In this document: positions 26,416 through 35,190 of the stretch, one piece after another | Layout of the letters: the number at the start of each line of letters is the position of its first letter | Numbering within the stretch: position 1 is the stretch's first letter | From: Chloroflexota bacterium | Lineage (GTDB): Bacteria; Chloroflexota; Dehalococcoidia; Bin125 | Direction: 5' to 3' | DNA: 64,000 bases | NCBI GenBank assembly: GCA_026707145.1 | Contig: JAPOXK010000027.1 | Location: 146,244-210,243 of the forward strand | Notes under the pieces: generated by a model | The model's database searches: none | What the model saw: the letters and a program-made list of their open reading frames with translations, nothing else | What the model was told of the DNA's origin: nothing | Made by a program: the position numbers and the translations under genes

Positions 26416-26457
26416 GCTTGCGCCGCGTTGGGCGGCGACGCCGGATGCGCCGTACAG

Positions 26458-26853
26458 CTACGATGAACGGTACCGCGCGTGTCTCGAAGGGGCGCGACGA
26501 CGCCCGACGCGTCGAACGAAAAACAGCCCCCGACGTTCATCAGCTAGCTCAATCAGGTTGCGAATGGTCTGATCGGCCAGTTCGGTCGGCTCCAGCGCGC
26601 CGCGCCAGTGCTCCGGAACGAGATGGAAGGGACCGTGGCGGATCGGGAACGACAGGGACCGTCCGTCGAGATCTGGACGGTCGCCCACGCGGAGACCGTC
26701 CAGGAGCGCACCTTGGTCTCTGCCTCCGGCGTCGCGGACGTGGAGTTGGAGCGTGGCCGCGTGCCGCCGCGCGTATTCGTACGTCCGGATCCCCGATCCG
26801 TCTGCCGTGCGCAGCGTATAGCTGCCCGGTTCCGGCAAGGGACCGCTCCGCAC
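26458..26853 (-). CDS. Possible hypothetical protein, antisense between membrane oxidoreductase and etfB
   Basis: A 131-residue frame in the 722-bp gap 26416-27137. The sequence is protein-like (GSGIRTYEYARRH, FPIRHGPFHLVPEHWRG, ADQTIRNLIELADERRG) and its codons are GC-rich at the third position, as in genuine genes here. GTG 26853 is the first usable start, but the frame stays open and protein-like for about 60 codons upstream without ATG/GTG/TTG, so the N-terminus may be wrong or the gene decayed. No family recognised. The rest of the gap (26854-27137) shows no other gene. Confidence 0.4.
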   Translation of the reverse strand: MRSGPLPEPGSYTLRTADGSGIRTYEYARRHAATLQLHVRDAGGRDQGALLDGLRVGDRPDLDGRSLSFPIRHGPFHLVPEHWRGALEPTELADQTIRNLIELADERRGLFFVRRVGRRRAPSRHARYRSS

Positions 26854-27137
26854 GTAGGAGCCGTATCGCAGATCCGACGGCGGCGACGCGCAGGCGATCC
26901 GCTCGGGCAGATCGGGCGCGGACGCCTCGCCAGACCAGCGGGTGACCGGCGGGAGCGACCGCTCGCCGCACGCTTCCGTCCCTGGTGGCGTAGATGATAC
27001 GACGGGGAGACTGGCGAGATGGATTGCGCTCCCGCGTGTCAGGTTAGGGTTGTACCCCCGCGCGTTGCCTCAGCGCGGACCGAGCGCGACAATGCTGTCC
27101 GGCCTTCCCGGTTTTCTGGGAAAACAAGAGAGACCCA

Positions 27138-27941
27138 ATGGACGCGATCGTCTGCGTGAAGCAGATCCTCGACCCGGAGATGCCTGCTTCCGCCTTCAAG
27201 GTGGACGAGGCCAGCATGACCATCGTCACACCGCCGGGGGTGCAGCAGGTCATTAGCCCCTTCGACGCCCAAGCCGTCGAGGCCGCCCTCCAGCTGCGTG
27301 ATGCCGCAGGCGCCGGCACGATCAGCGTGCTCTCCTTAGGACCCGACTCCGCCCGCGATGCGGTCAAGCACGGACTCGCCATGGGCGCCGACGAGGGGTA
27401 CCACTTGAACGACCCCGCCTTCGAAGACGGCGATTCCTGGACTACCGCGCTTGCACTCTCCAAGGCGATCGAAAAGATCGGCCTCCCGGATGTTCTTCTC
27501 TTCGGACGTCAAGCCGCCGATTGGGATTACGGCGTCGTCGGCGGCATGGTCGCGGAGCTCTTGGATCTGCCGTCCGTCACCGTGCTGCGCTCCGTCGAGT
27601 GGCGCGACGGGAAGATCGGCGTATCGCGGGTCGTCAGTGATGGGTTTGAGTCCGTTAGTACCACCACTCCTTGCGTCCTCACGATCAGCAATGAGTTCGG
27701 TGATCCTCGCTATCCGCAGCTGCGCCAGATCATGCAAGCGGCCAAGAAAGACGTGACGGTTTGGACCCCGGCCGATCTCGGGATCGATCCGAGCGCGATC
27801 GGCGCCGCCGGGGCCCGCGTCAAGATGGAGCGGCTCTTCGTTCCCAAGAACGAGACCCAAGTGGAATTTATCGACGGCGACTCGCCTGCGGAGAAGGCGC
27901 AGGCCCTCGCGCGGAAACTGCGCGAGGCCAAGATCATCTAA
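27138..27941 (+). CDS. etfB: Electron transfer flavoprotein β subunit
   Basis: A 267-residue ETF β subunit starting AIVCVKQILDPEMP, with the usual adenine-nucleotide-binding Rossmann-like fold (ISVLSLGPDSARDAVKHGLAMGADEGYHL) and the DWDYGVVGGMVAELLDLPSVT segment. With EtfA it accepts electrons from acyl-CoA dehydrogenases. TAATG overlap with etfA indicates coupled translation. The upstream gene encodes the probable membrane acceptor, so electrons would go from acyl-CoA via EtfAB to quinone. Confidence 0.95.
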   Translation: MDAIVCVKQILDPEMPASAFKVDEASMTIVTPPGVQQVISPFDAQAVEAALQLRDAAGAGTISVLSLGPDSARDAVKHGLAMGADEGYHLNDPAFEDGDSWTTALALSKAIEKIGLPDVLLFGRQAADWDYGVVGGMVAELLDLPSVTVLRSVEWRDGKIGVSRVVSDGFESVSTTTPCVLTISNEFGDPRYPQLRQIMQAAKKDVTVWTPADLGIDPSAIGAAGARVKMERLFVPKNETQVEFIDGDSPAEKAQALARKLREAKII

Positions 27942-28918
27942 TGGCGAGCGTCCTCGTCATCGGCGAAGCGCCGGACGGACAGCTCAGCGCGACCAGCGCC
28001 GAACTCTTAGGCGCTGCCACACGCTTGGCTGAAGAGCTTGGCGGTGGCGTCGCCTGCGCCCTGATCGGCGGCGCGCTCAGTAGCGCTGCCCAAGCCGCGG
28101 TCGCGGCCGGCGCCGAAACGGTCTACGCCGCCGACCACGAATCGCTCGCGCAGTACCACACCGAGGCCTACGTTCCCCTGGCCGCTGCGATCGTCCAGCA
28201 AGATACGCCGCAAGCCGTCCTGATCGGCCAAACCAGTATCGGCCGAGACCTGGCCCCCCGCCTCGCCGCCCGTCTCGACACGGCCGTCGTCATGGACGCC
28301 GTGGACCTCGCCGTCGCGGATGGACGGATCCGCGCCACGCGTCCCTGCTTCGGCGGCAACGCTCGTCAGGTCGTGACCATCACCAGTGATCCGCAGATCA
28401 TCACCGTGCGCGCGAAATCGCAGGACGCGCTGGATCCCGACGCTTCGCGGCGCGGATCGATCACCGCCATCGCGGTCGATCCCGTCGCCCCCAGCGCAGC
28501 CGTCACCGGCAAGGAGCAAGTCCAGTCGGAAGGGGTGCCGCTCAATACGGCGGAGATCGTCGTCGCCGGTGGCCGGGGCCTTGGCCAAGAGAGCGCCTTC
28601 CGTGACTTGGAGGAGCTCGCCTCCGTGCTGGGCGCCGCGGTGGGCGCCAGCCGCGCGGCTTGCGACCTCGGCTGGTACCCGCCCGCGCAACAGGTGGGAC
28701 TCACCGGCACGGTCGTCTCGCCCACGCTCTACCTCGCCGTCGCGATCAGCGGCGCGAGTCAGCACATGGCCGGCTGCGGGGGCAGCAAGAGCATCGTCGC
28801 GATTAACAAGGACCCCGGCGCAAACATCTACAACTTCTGCCGCTTTGGCGTCGTCGAGGACTACCAGAAAGTGCTACCGCCGCTCACCGCGGCCTTGCGC
28901 GAGCTCCTCCAGGACTAG
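27941..28918 (+). CDS. etfA: Electron transfer flavoprotein α subunit
   Basis: A 325-residue ETF α subunit. The N-terminal domain is followed by the FAD-binding C-terminal domain: VVAGGRGLGQE, GASRAACDLGWYPPAQQVGLTG, AISGASQHMAGC and INKDPGANIYNFCRFGVVEDY. The latter diverges from the more common ADYGIVGD of other EtfA and resembles forms paired with Fe-S oxidoreductases (inference). ATG 27941 overlaps the etfB TAA. It ends 17 bp before the convergent DinB-family gene. Confidence 0.95.
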   Translation: MASVLVIGEAPDGQLSATSAELLGAATRLAEELGGGVACALIGGALSSAAQAAVAAGAETVYAADHESLAQYHTEAYVPLAAAIVQQDTPQAVLIGQTSIGRDLAPRLAARLDTAVVMDAVDLAVADGRIRATRPCFGGNARQVVTITSDPQIITVRAKSQDALDPDASRRGSITAIAVDPVAPSAAVTGKEQVQSEGVPLNTAEIVVAGGRGLGQESAFRDLEELASVLGAAVGASRAACDLGWYPPAQQVGLTGTVVSPTLYLAVAISGASQHMAGCGGSKSIVAINKDPGANIYNFCRFGVVEDYQKVLPPLTAALRELLQD

Positions 28919-28935
28919 GGGTCGAGAGGGCCTGG

Positions 28936-29409
28936 TTAGACGCTCCGCAGCTTGCGCCAAGCCCGGATCTCCGATGCGTGCGTCAGATCGTGCTCGATGA
29001 AGCTCTCGGCTAGATCGTCCGCGGAGATCAGCTTGTCGTCCATCGTGTAGCGGGGGCGCGCCCGCTCCGCATCGCTCATCGCCGCGAACTGGCAGAGGAT
29101 CGGCATCCGCGTCGATCGCATCTCGCGCCGGATCTCTCCGAACGGCGTCCCGGCAAAGCGCTCCTGCGCCCGCTGGTTCATCGCTTCCTCATCCGGCGCG
29201 CTGGCCGGCGCGCCCTGCGGGGCGGCGTCGAGCACCTCGCGCACCCATGCGTCCCACGTGGCGATGTGGGCGATCACGTCGCGGATGCTCCATTCGCCTA
29301 CGACGTTGGGTTCGTTCAGGAGCGACTCATCCAAGCCGGCGAAGCTCTGCAGCAGCTGCTCGCGGGCGTCTTCCAAGTCCGCGGTACTGCTCAACGCTTC
29401 GACGGCCAT
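28936..29409 (-). CDS. DinB/DfsB-family four-helix protein
   Basis: A 157-residue protein of the DinB-like superfamily. The first His-containing helix reads GEWSIRDVIAHIATWDAWV and the last IEHDLTHASEIRAW; together they supply the His ligands of a metal site typical of DinB, mycothiol/bacillithiol-dependent transferases and ClbS. The exact chemistry cannot be predicted. ATG 29409 follows GGGAGAG; an in-frame TAG lies just upstream, fixing the start. Confidence 0.77.
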   Translation of the reverse strand: MAVEALSSTADLEDAREQLLQSFAGLDESLLNEPNVVGEWSIRDVIAHIATWDAWVREVLDAAPQGAPASAPDEEAMNQRAQERFAGTPFGEIRREMRSTRMPILCQFAAMSDAERARPRYTMDDKLISADDLAESFIEHDLTHASEIRAWRKLRSV

Positions 29410-29710
29410 CGCCTACTCTCCCTGGGACGATCGTCCGGATGGGCGCCTCCATTATCATGTTCGCCCTCCTCCTATCACTGACAGCGGCGATACACTCTCG
29501 CGGGGTGCGGCGCCCGTGCCGAGCGCAGGCGATCGAGCTGCCCCGCTCCCGCCGGGACGGCCGTGGCGCCGGGAAGCCCTCGGCGGGTTTACCTTGACGC
29601 TCGGAATTGGCCATTGATAGCCTCGCCTCTCGGCCCGTGCGGGCCTTGTTTGTTTCGCCACCAGGCGTGCCGGTCGGCTCAGTTCTTTGAAGTCTTTGAA
29701 GGCGGGGCGC
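29410..29710. other. Intergenic region between DinB-family gene and coaE
   Basis: About 300 bp without a supported gene. It contains TTGACG at 29594 with TAGCCT 18 bp downstream, a weak promoter candidate for coaE, and CTTTGAAGT/CTTTGAAGG repeated just before coaE. A minus-strand AGGAGG followed by ATG 29458 opens a 43-codon frame that runs into the DinB gene in another frame; it is not annotated as a gene. Confidence 0.4.
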
Positions 29711-30322
29711 ATGCACGTGATCGGACTGACCGGCGGCATCGCCTCTGGTAAATCCGCCGTCTCCACCAGGCTCGTCGAGCGTGGCGCCGCGCTGCTCGAC
29801 GCCGATCTGCTCGGACATCGAACCTACGCGCCCGGCGGTCCCGTCTACGAAGCCGTCGTCGACTGCTTCGGCCGCGAGATCGTCGCCGCAGATGGCGCCA
29901 TCGACCGGCGTGTCCTCGGCGCCAAAGTCTTCGGCGACGCCGCCGCGCTCAAGCGCCTGACCGATATCGTCTGGCCTGCCATCAAGGCCCTCGCCGTGGA
30001 AGAGTTGCGCGGCCTGGAGCGCGCCGGATCCCAGGTCGCCGTGCTCGAAGCGGCGGTCCTCATTGAGGCGGACTGGCAGGACCTCGCCGACGAGGTCTGG
30101 GTCGTCACGGTGCCCCGCTCCATCGCCCGGCAGCGCCTCATGCAGCGCAACGGCCTCAGCACCGAAGCCGCGAACGCGCGCATCGATTCCCAACTCACGG
30201 ACAGGGAGCGGACCAAGCATGCGGACCGCGTAATCGACAACAGCGGCTCAGTGGAGGACGCTTGGGCGCAAGTGGACCAAGAATGGGAGGCGCTGCAAGG
30301 GCGCCTCCTGCCAACTGGCTAG
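29711..30322 (+). CDS. coaE: Dephospho-CoA kinase
   Basis: A 203-residue P-loop kinase for the last step of CoA synthesis. It begins [18 protein letters not shown] with the Walker A motif, then [14 protein letters not shown] (CoA-binding region), [10 protein letters not shown] and [19 protein letters not shown], the lid-region motif of CoaE. ATG 29711 is chosen since homology begins there; a TTG eight codons upstream is possible. CoA supply fits the acyl-CoA block upstream. Confidence 0.93.
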   Translation: MHVIGLTGGIASGKSAVSTRLVERGAALLDADLLGHRTYAPGGPVYEAVVDCFGREIVAADGAIDRRVLGAKVFGDAAALKRLTDIVWPAIKALAVEELRGLERAGSQVAVLEAAVLIEADWQDLADEVWVVTVPRSIARQRLMQRNGLSTEAANARIDSQLTDRERTKHADRVIDNSGSVEDAWAQVDQEWEALQGRLLPTG

Positions 30323-30338
30323 AACGCCACGCGACTGG

Positions 30339-31250
30339 ATGCAGCGAGAGATCATGACTTCCCAAACCGAAGCTCCCATCACCGAATACCGCTCCTGGGC
30401 GGTTGAAGAGTTCCGCTTCCAAGAAGAGCCGTACTACGTCCCCGTCGGGGACGAGGTCGAGCTCTTCCGCGCGGCCTGGAACTCTAAGATCCCCGTGCTC
30501 CTCAAAGGGCCTACCGGCTGTGGCAAAACCCGCTTCGTGGAGTACATGGCCTTTCACCTCAACCGGCCCGTCGTCGTCTCCCGTGACGGCAGGAAAGAGA
30601 TCATGCAGGAGAGCAGCCTGCCGCTCGTTACCGTTGCCTGCCACGAGGACCTCACCGCCAGCGATCTCGTCGGCCGCTATCTGCTCGAAGGGCAAGAGAC
30701 AGTCTGGATCGACGGCCCCCTCACTCGCGCCGTCAAAGCGGGCGCGATCTGCTACCTCGACGAGGTCGTCGAGGCGCGCAAGGACACCACGGTCCTCATT
30801 CACCCCCTCACCGATCACCGCCGGATCCTTCCCGTCGAGAAGAAGTCGCAGCTCCTCCAAGCCCGTGACGGCTTCCTCCTCGTCATCTCGTTCAACCCGG
30901 GCTATCAGAGTGCTCTGAAGGACCTCAAGCAGAGCACGCGCCAGCGCTTTGTCGCCATTGAGTTTGACTACCCGCCTCGTGAAATCGAGGCCGAGATCGT
31001 CCAGCATGAATCCGGCCTGGATGCCGAGACCGCGCTCCGCCTCGCCAAGATGGCCGAAAAGGTCCGCCATCTTCGCGAGCACGGCCTCAGCGAGGGTGCC
31101 AGTACCCGCCTGCTGATCTACGCAGGCAGCCTCATCCGCCAGGGCATCGCCCCCCGCCGCGCTTGTCAGATTGCGATCGTGTGGTCCCTGACCGACGACG
31201 CCGAGATCCAGCGCAGCGTCGAAGAAGTGATCGCGTCCATCTTTGAATAG
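30339..31250 (+). CDS. MoxR-type AAA ATPase of the CbbQ/NirQ/NorQ family
   Basis: A 303-residue AAA+ protein. Walker A GPTGCGKT at 57-64, Walker B AICYLDE ending at 141-142, [26 protein letters not shown] in between and a C-terminal CbbQ_C-like lid. These ATPases pair with a VWA protein (CbbO/NorD) to insert metals or remodel enzymes such as Rubisco or NO reductase. No Rubisco, nor or dissimilatory gene is in the window, so the client is unknown. An ATG five codons in (30354) is an equally good start. First of three plus-strand genes closely spaced. Confidence 0.87.
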   Translation: MQREIMTSQTEAPITEYRSWAVEEFRFQEEPYYVPVGDEVELFRAAWNSKIPVLLKGPTGCGKTRFVEYMAFHLNRPVVVSRDGRKEIMQESSLPLVTVACHEDLTASDLVGRYLLEGQETVWIDGPLTRAVKAGAICYLDEVVEARKDTTVLIHPLTDHRRILPVEKKSQLLQARDGFLLVISFNPGYQSALKDLKQSTRQRFVAIEFDYPPREIEAEIVQHESGLDAETALRLAKMAEKVRHLREHGLSEGASTRLLIYAGSLIRQGIAPRRACQIAIVWSLTDDAEIQRSVEEVIASIFE

Positions 31251-31295
31251 CGCCGCTCGTTCCTCTCTCTTCCTGTATCCGCTCCGAGGACCCCA

Positions 31296-31934
31296 GTGCG
31301 CCTAGGCATCATCTCCGACATCCACTGCAATATTGAGGCGCTGGACACCGCCCTTGCCCGCATGGGCCCCGTCGATGAGCTGCTCTGCGCTGGCGATGCC
31401 GTCTACCAGTTCCGCTTCAGCAACGAGGTCGTCGCCCGCCTGCGCGAGCGCGGCGCCCGCTTCATCCTCGGCAACCATGAAGAGATCCTCTTGAGCGCCG
31501 CGGGCGTACGCGCGCGTGAGTCCCCCAAGGTCGATCGGGAGTTGCTCGCCTGGACCAGTGCCCATCCCAACACGCTGCGCACCACGCTCAACGGCAAGAC
31601 CCTCTTCATGTTTCACGCGACGCCTTGGGCGCCCTACCGCGACTACCTCTACCCTTCCAGCGCCGATCTGCAGAAGCTCGCCCAGTTAGAGGCGGACTTC
31701 GTGATCTACGGCCACACGCACTACCAGCTGGAGCGGCGTATCGGCGATGCCTTGGTGATTAACCCCGGCTCGGCCGGCGAGCCCCGCGATCCGCATAACG
31801 GCTTCCAGCTCTCTTACGCGGTGTTGGATACGATCGACGAGTCCGTGACCTTCGATAACTTTCCTGATCCCACCCGCGTGGTCGCGCGGCACTCCGGCGT
31901 CTCCCCCCCGCCCGGAGCATCCGATGCCCGATAG
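31296..31934 (+). CDS. Calcineurin-like metallophosphoesterase (YfcE/MJ0936-like)
   Basis: A 212-residue phosphoesterase with the full metal-ligand series: DIHCN (D-x-H), CAGDAVY, GNHEE, FHATPW and YGHTHYQ, followed by NPGSAGEPRD as in small YfcE-type enzymes. Substrate unknown (cyclic nucleotides or phosphoesters are typical). GTG start at 31296. Its last bases overlap the ATG of the VWA gene (31924), so it is translationally tied to it and forms part of the ATPase-VWA cassette. Confidence 0.88.
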   Translation: MRLGIISDIHCNIEALDTALARMGPVDELLCAGDAVYQFRFSNEVVARLRERGARFILGNHEEILLSAAGVRARESPKVDRELLAWTSAHPNTLRTTLNGKTLFMFHATPWAPYRDYLYPSSADLQKLAQLEADFVIYGHTHYQLERRIGDALVINPGSAGEPRDPHNGFQLSYAVLDTIDESVTFDNFPDPTRVVARHSGVSPPPGASDAR

Positions 31935-34900
31935 TCCTCGCCCACACTCCCCCAAGCCCGGCGCCCCGGAGCCCGCCCTGGCCGCTATCCGTGAGGCGCT
32001 CGCCACCTTCCCGCCACCGCTCTTGCAGGAATTCGACGAAGCCTGCACCCAGCTCCAGGAGCGCCTGGACGCGGACGCCCTCCTTGCTTGGGCGGACGAG
32101 GGTCTCGCGGTCGCCCGCCATTCCCTCCGTGCCTGGGAAGCCGCCAGCGTCTACTGTCGCGTCAGCGCCGCCGTGCTCGACCAACTGCCCCTCTCCCACT
32201 TCCAAGCCTGGGCGGGCAGTGGCCGTGATCTCGCCGCCGATTCCCCCGCGCTTGCTGCGGCCTACTTCCGCGCCAGCCCCACCGCGCTTCCGCACCTTGC
32301 CCCCGCACAAGCGCCCGACTGGGCCGAGCAGGGCCGCCTGCTTTACCGCGGTACCTGGAAGTCGGGCTCCCTCGCCGCGCAGTATTTCGACGTCAGCCCC
32401 GCCATTCTCTCGCAGCTGCCCCTCGGCCAGACACGCCTCCTCGTCGAATTGATCGATGCCCTCGCTGGTCACTCCTACGAGCTGGCCAGCGCTTGCCTGG
32501 GCATGTCCGCCGCCGTCCTTGGCGAGCTCGACCGCGCCGATCGGGCTCCCGTCCTCGAATTCGGATCGATCGTCGCCAACACGGCCTGGGCCGACGCGCG
32601 CAACTACTTTGAGCGCAGCCCCGGCGCCATCAAGCGCGTCGATCCCCAGCAGCGCGCGCGCTTCCTCGCGCTCTCCGGCCGCGTCGCGCTGATGGTGGGG
32701 CGGCAAGGCCACCCCTATTTCCTCGATGCAGCCGCGGCGCTGGCGGAAGCCGATGACGCCGTGCACGGTCGCGTCATCGCTCTCGCCGAGCAATTGCTTC
32801 CCCACTCCGGCCTCGCCGCGATGGAGTTCATCAAATCGTCGCCCGCCGTCCTTGCGCGCGTCAGCCACGACGATCTCGCCCGCTGGCATGCGCAGGGCTT
32901 GGCCATCCTGCAGAAGAGCGCGGCGGGCGGGGAGGCCTTCTTCCGCCTGGAGTCCGCCAAAGGGGAAGAGGTCATCCAGGGGCTCTCCTCCCGCGTGGAG
33001 CTCGAGAACGTCGCCGAGCTGATCCGGCTCTACTGTCGCGCGCTCACCGGCGCCGACGTGGCCGTCCTCCCGCTCGACGCCCTCGCCGAGCGTGGGGTCG
33101 GCTGGGTCAGTCAGAGCAGTCCCACGACGGAAGGCACGGCCATCTACCTGCCCGCGGTCGTCGAGGAGCACAACGACAAAGCGCTGAACTTCTCGATCTA
33201 CAAGGTCTTCGCGACACACCAAGCGGGGCGGTTGGAATTTGACTCCTTCCACTTCCGCTTCGCCCGCCCGGCCACCCTCTTCGACGATCGCCGCCTCACG
33301 CGCGCCCCGGCCCGCGACGGTGAGCCTGCCCTCACGGACATGGAGCGCTTTTTCGATCTCTTCGACGATCGCCGCCTCATCGCCGATCTCTTCACGATCG
33401 TCGAGGACACCCGCATCGATACCATCCTCCGCCGGGAGTATCCCGGCGTCCGTACGGCCTTCGAGCGCTTGCAGCGGGCCGCCGTCGTCCGCCGCCGTGC
33501 TCTTGAAACCATGCCCGTCCGCGAAGCCGCCGTCGAAAATCTCGTCCGCCTGAGCCTGGATGCCGGCGATACGATCCAGTGGCCCCCCGAGATCGCGGCG
33601 CTCATCAAGACCCCGCTTCGGATCCTCGCTCGGATACGCGACGGCGACGCCTCCGTCGAAGATTCTGCCGAAGCCGCTCTCCGCCTCTACGAGTGGATCG
33701 CTTCGATTCCCAACGTTCAGCTTGACGAGTCGCAGTGGCTCCCCGCTGATCCGCCCGAAGAAGAGGTCACGGAAGAGCAGGACGTGCCACAGGGTGATGA
33801 GTCCCTCAGCGCTCCCGCCGCGACGACCGCGTCCCTGAGCGGTCGCAGCCCGCAGGCCTACCAGAGCCCCGAACCCGTCGACTTCCGCGGCGACTTCAAA
33901 CCCGAGCTCGTGCAGATGCTGCTCCAGATGCGTGGCGAGGGTATGGACGAGGGCGAGCCTGTCCCTATCACCCCCGAGCAGCTCAAGGAGCTCATTGAGA
34001 AGAGCGCGGAGATCGAGTTCACGGAGGACGACGACGGCGATCTCGACGGCGCGGTCTCCACCATGCTGGACAACCTGATGGAGGAGATGGCCGGCACCCG
34101 CGTTCCCTCCGATACCCCGGGGCAGCAGCTCCAAGGCGACTACGCCTCCAGCCACGACCCCGGTGACGCGTCGCTTCCCGACGACCCCCAGTCCTTCTTT
34201 TACGACGAGTGGGACTTCCGCGCGAACGACTACAAGCCCCGCTGGTGCCGCCTGCAGCAGCGCACGCTCCCAGGCGGGGAGGTCGACTTCTACAATCACA
34301 CGCTCAGCGAGAACGCCGCTCTTGTGCAGGAAACGCGCAAGCAGTTCGAGCTGCTCCGGCCCGAGCTCTTCCGCAAGATCAAGCATCTTCCCGATGGCGA
34401 GGAGTTCGACCTCGACGCCGTGGTCGAATGGATCGTCCAGCGAGCCGCTGGCGCTCCCACGGACTCCAATCTCTTTTATCGCCGCAACAAGATCGAACGT
34501 GACGTCACCGTGGGTTTCCTCCTCGATATGTCCGCCAGCACCGATGAAGAGATCCATCGCCGCAAGCGCTTCGGTGCGGACGACGCCGCCTTCGACGACG
34601 ACCCGCGTAAGTACTTCACCTGGTGGGCCCAGAAGCGTGCCCGGGAGGCTGGCCAGCCCTCCAAACGCATCATCGACCTCGAAAAGGACGCTATCGTCCT
34701 CCTCACCGAAGCTCTCGAGTCCATCGGCGACATGTACGGCATCTACGGCTTTAGCGGCTACGGCCGGGACAACGTCGAGTTCTACGTCATCAAGGACATA
34801 GAGGAGCCCTTCTCAGATGGCATCAAGAAGCGCATCGATAAAATCACCCCCGTGCGCTCGACCCGTATGGGTCCCGCCATCCGTCACGCCATCGTCAAGC

Positions 34901-35190
34901 TGAAGGAGGCGCGCTCGAAGGTCCGCATTCTCGTCGTGATCTCCGACGGCCGTCCCCAAGACCATGGCTACGGCCGCGACCGTACCGAAAAGGAGTACGC
35001 CATCCACGACACCAAGATGGCGCTCACCGAGGCCCGCCGCGAGGGCGTTACGCCCTTCTGCCTCACCGTCGACCGGCAAGGCCACGATTACCTTCAAGAG
35101 ATGTGCCAAGACATGGGCTACGAAGTCGTTAGCGACATCGCCTCCCTGCCCCGCCACCTCCCCGCCCTCTACCGCCGCCTCACCCGCTAG
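31924..35190 (+). CDS. Large VWA-domain protein, NorD/CbbO type, with N-terminal helical repeats
   Basis: A 1088-residue protein. Residues about 60-330 hold at least six helical repeats of roughly 40 residues, each with a Y/F-x-x-S-P/A-x-A-V/I-L core (SPTALPHL, SPAILSQL, SAAVLGEL, SPGAIKRV, SPAVLARV). A NorD/CbbO-type middle region follows (about 385-460: AIYLPAVVEEHND, ATHQAGRLEFD), then an acidic linker and a C-terminal VWA domain with MIDAS DMSAST (868-873) and VVISDGRPQD. Partners are the CbbQ-type ATPase and the phosphoesterase just upstream. NorD proteins are usually shorter and lack such repeats. Stop overlaps the convergent MBL gene by 11 bases. Confidence 0.86.
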   Translation: MPDSPRPHSPKPGAPEPALAAIREALATFPPPLLQEFDEACTQLQERLDADALLAWADEGLAVARHSLRAWEAASVYCRVSAAVLDQLPLSHFQAWAGSGRDLAADSPALAAAYFRASPTALPHLAPAQAPDWAEQGRLLYRGTWKSGSLAAQYFDVSPAILSQLPLGQTRLLVELIDALAGHSYELASACLGMSAAVLGELDRADRAPVLEFGSIVANTAWADARNYFERSPGAIKRVDPQQRARFLALSGRVALMVGRQGHPYFLDAAAALAEADDAVHGRVIALAEQLLPHSGLAAMEFIKSSPAVLARVSHDDLARWHAQGLAILQKSAAGGEAFFRLESAKGEEVIQGLSSRVELENVAELIRLYCRALTGADVAVLPLDALAERGVGWVSQSSPTTEGTAIYLPAVVEEHNDKALNFSIYKVFATHQAGRLEFDSFHFRFARPATLFDDRRLTRAPARDGEPALTDMERFFDLFDDRRLIADLFTIVEDTRIDTILRREYPGVRTAFERLQRAAVVRRRALETMPVREAAVENLVRLSLDAGDTIQWPPEIAALIKTPLRILARIRDGDASVEDSAEAALRLYEWIASIPNVQLDESQWLPADPPEEEVTEEQDVPQGDESLSAPAATTASLSGRSPQAYQSPEPVDFRGDFKPELVQMLLQMRGEGMDEGEPVPITPEQLKELIEKSAEIEFTEDDDGDLDGAVSTMLDNLMEEMAGTRVPSDTPGQQLQGDYASSHDPGDASLPDDPQSFFYDEWDFRANDYKPRWCRLQQRTLPGGEVDFYNHTLSENAALVQETRKQFELLRPELFRKIKHLPDGEEFDLDAVVEWIVQRAAGAPTDSNLFYRRNKIERDVTVGFLLDMSASTDEEIHRRKRFGADDAAFDDDPRKYFTWWAQKRAREAGQPSKRIIDLEKDAIVLLTEALESIGDMYGIYGFSGYGRDNVEFYVIKDIEEPFSDGIKKRIDKITPVRSTRMGPAIRHAIVKLKEARSKVRILVVISDGRPQDHGYGRDRTEKEYAIHDTKMALTEARREGVTPFCLTVDRQGHDYLQEMCQDMGYEVVSDIASLPRHLPALYRRLTR

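Noticed and set aside
26549..26971. Second minus-strand frame (140 residues) in the oxidoreductase-etfB gap
   Set aside because: Arg/Pro-rich composition typical of an out-of-frame reading; the overlapping frame 26458-26853 looks more protein-like.
29327..29458. 43-codon minus-strand frame with a strong AGGAGG site
   Set aside because: It runs into the DinB-family gene in another frame and has no protein-like features; at most a leader peptide.
31759..34557. 932-residue minus-strand frame opposite the phosphoesterase and VWA genes
   Set aside because: Gly/Glu/Ala/Val-rich mirror of the real coding strand without any motif; the plus-strand genes have clear catalytic motifs.
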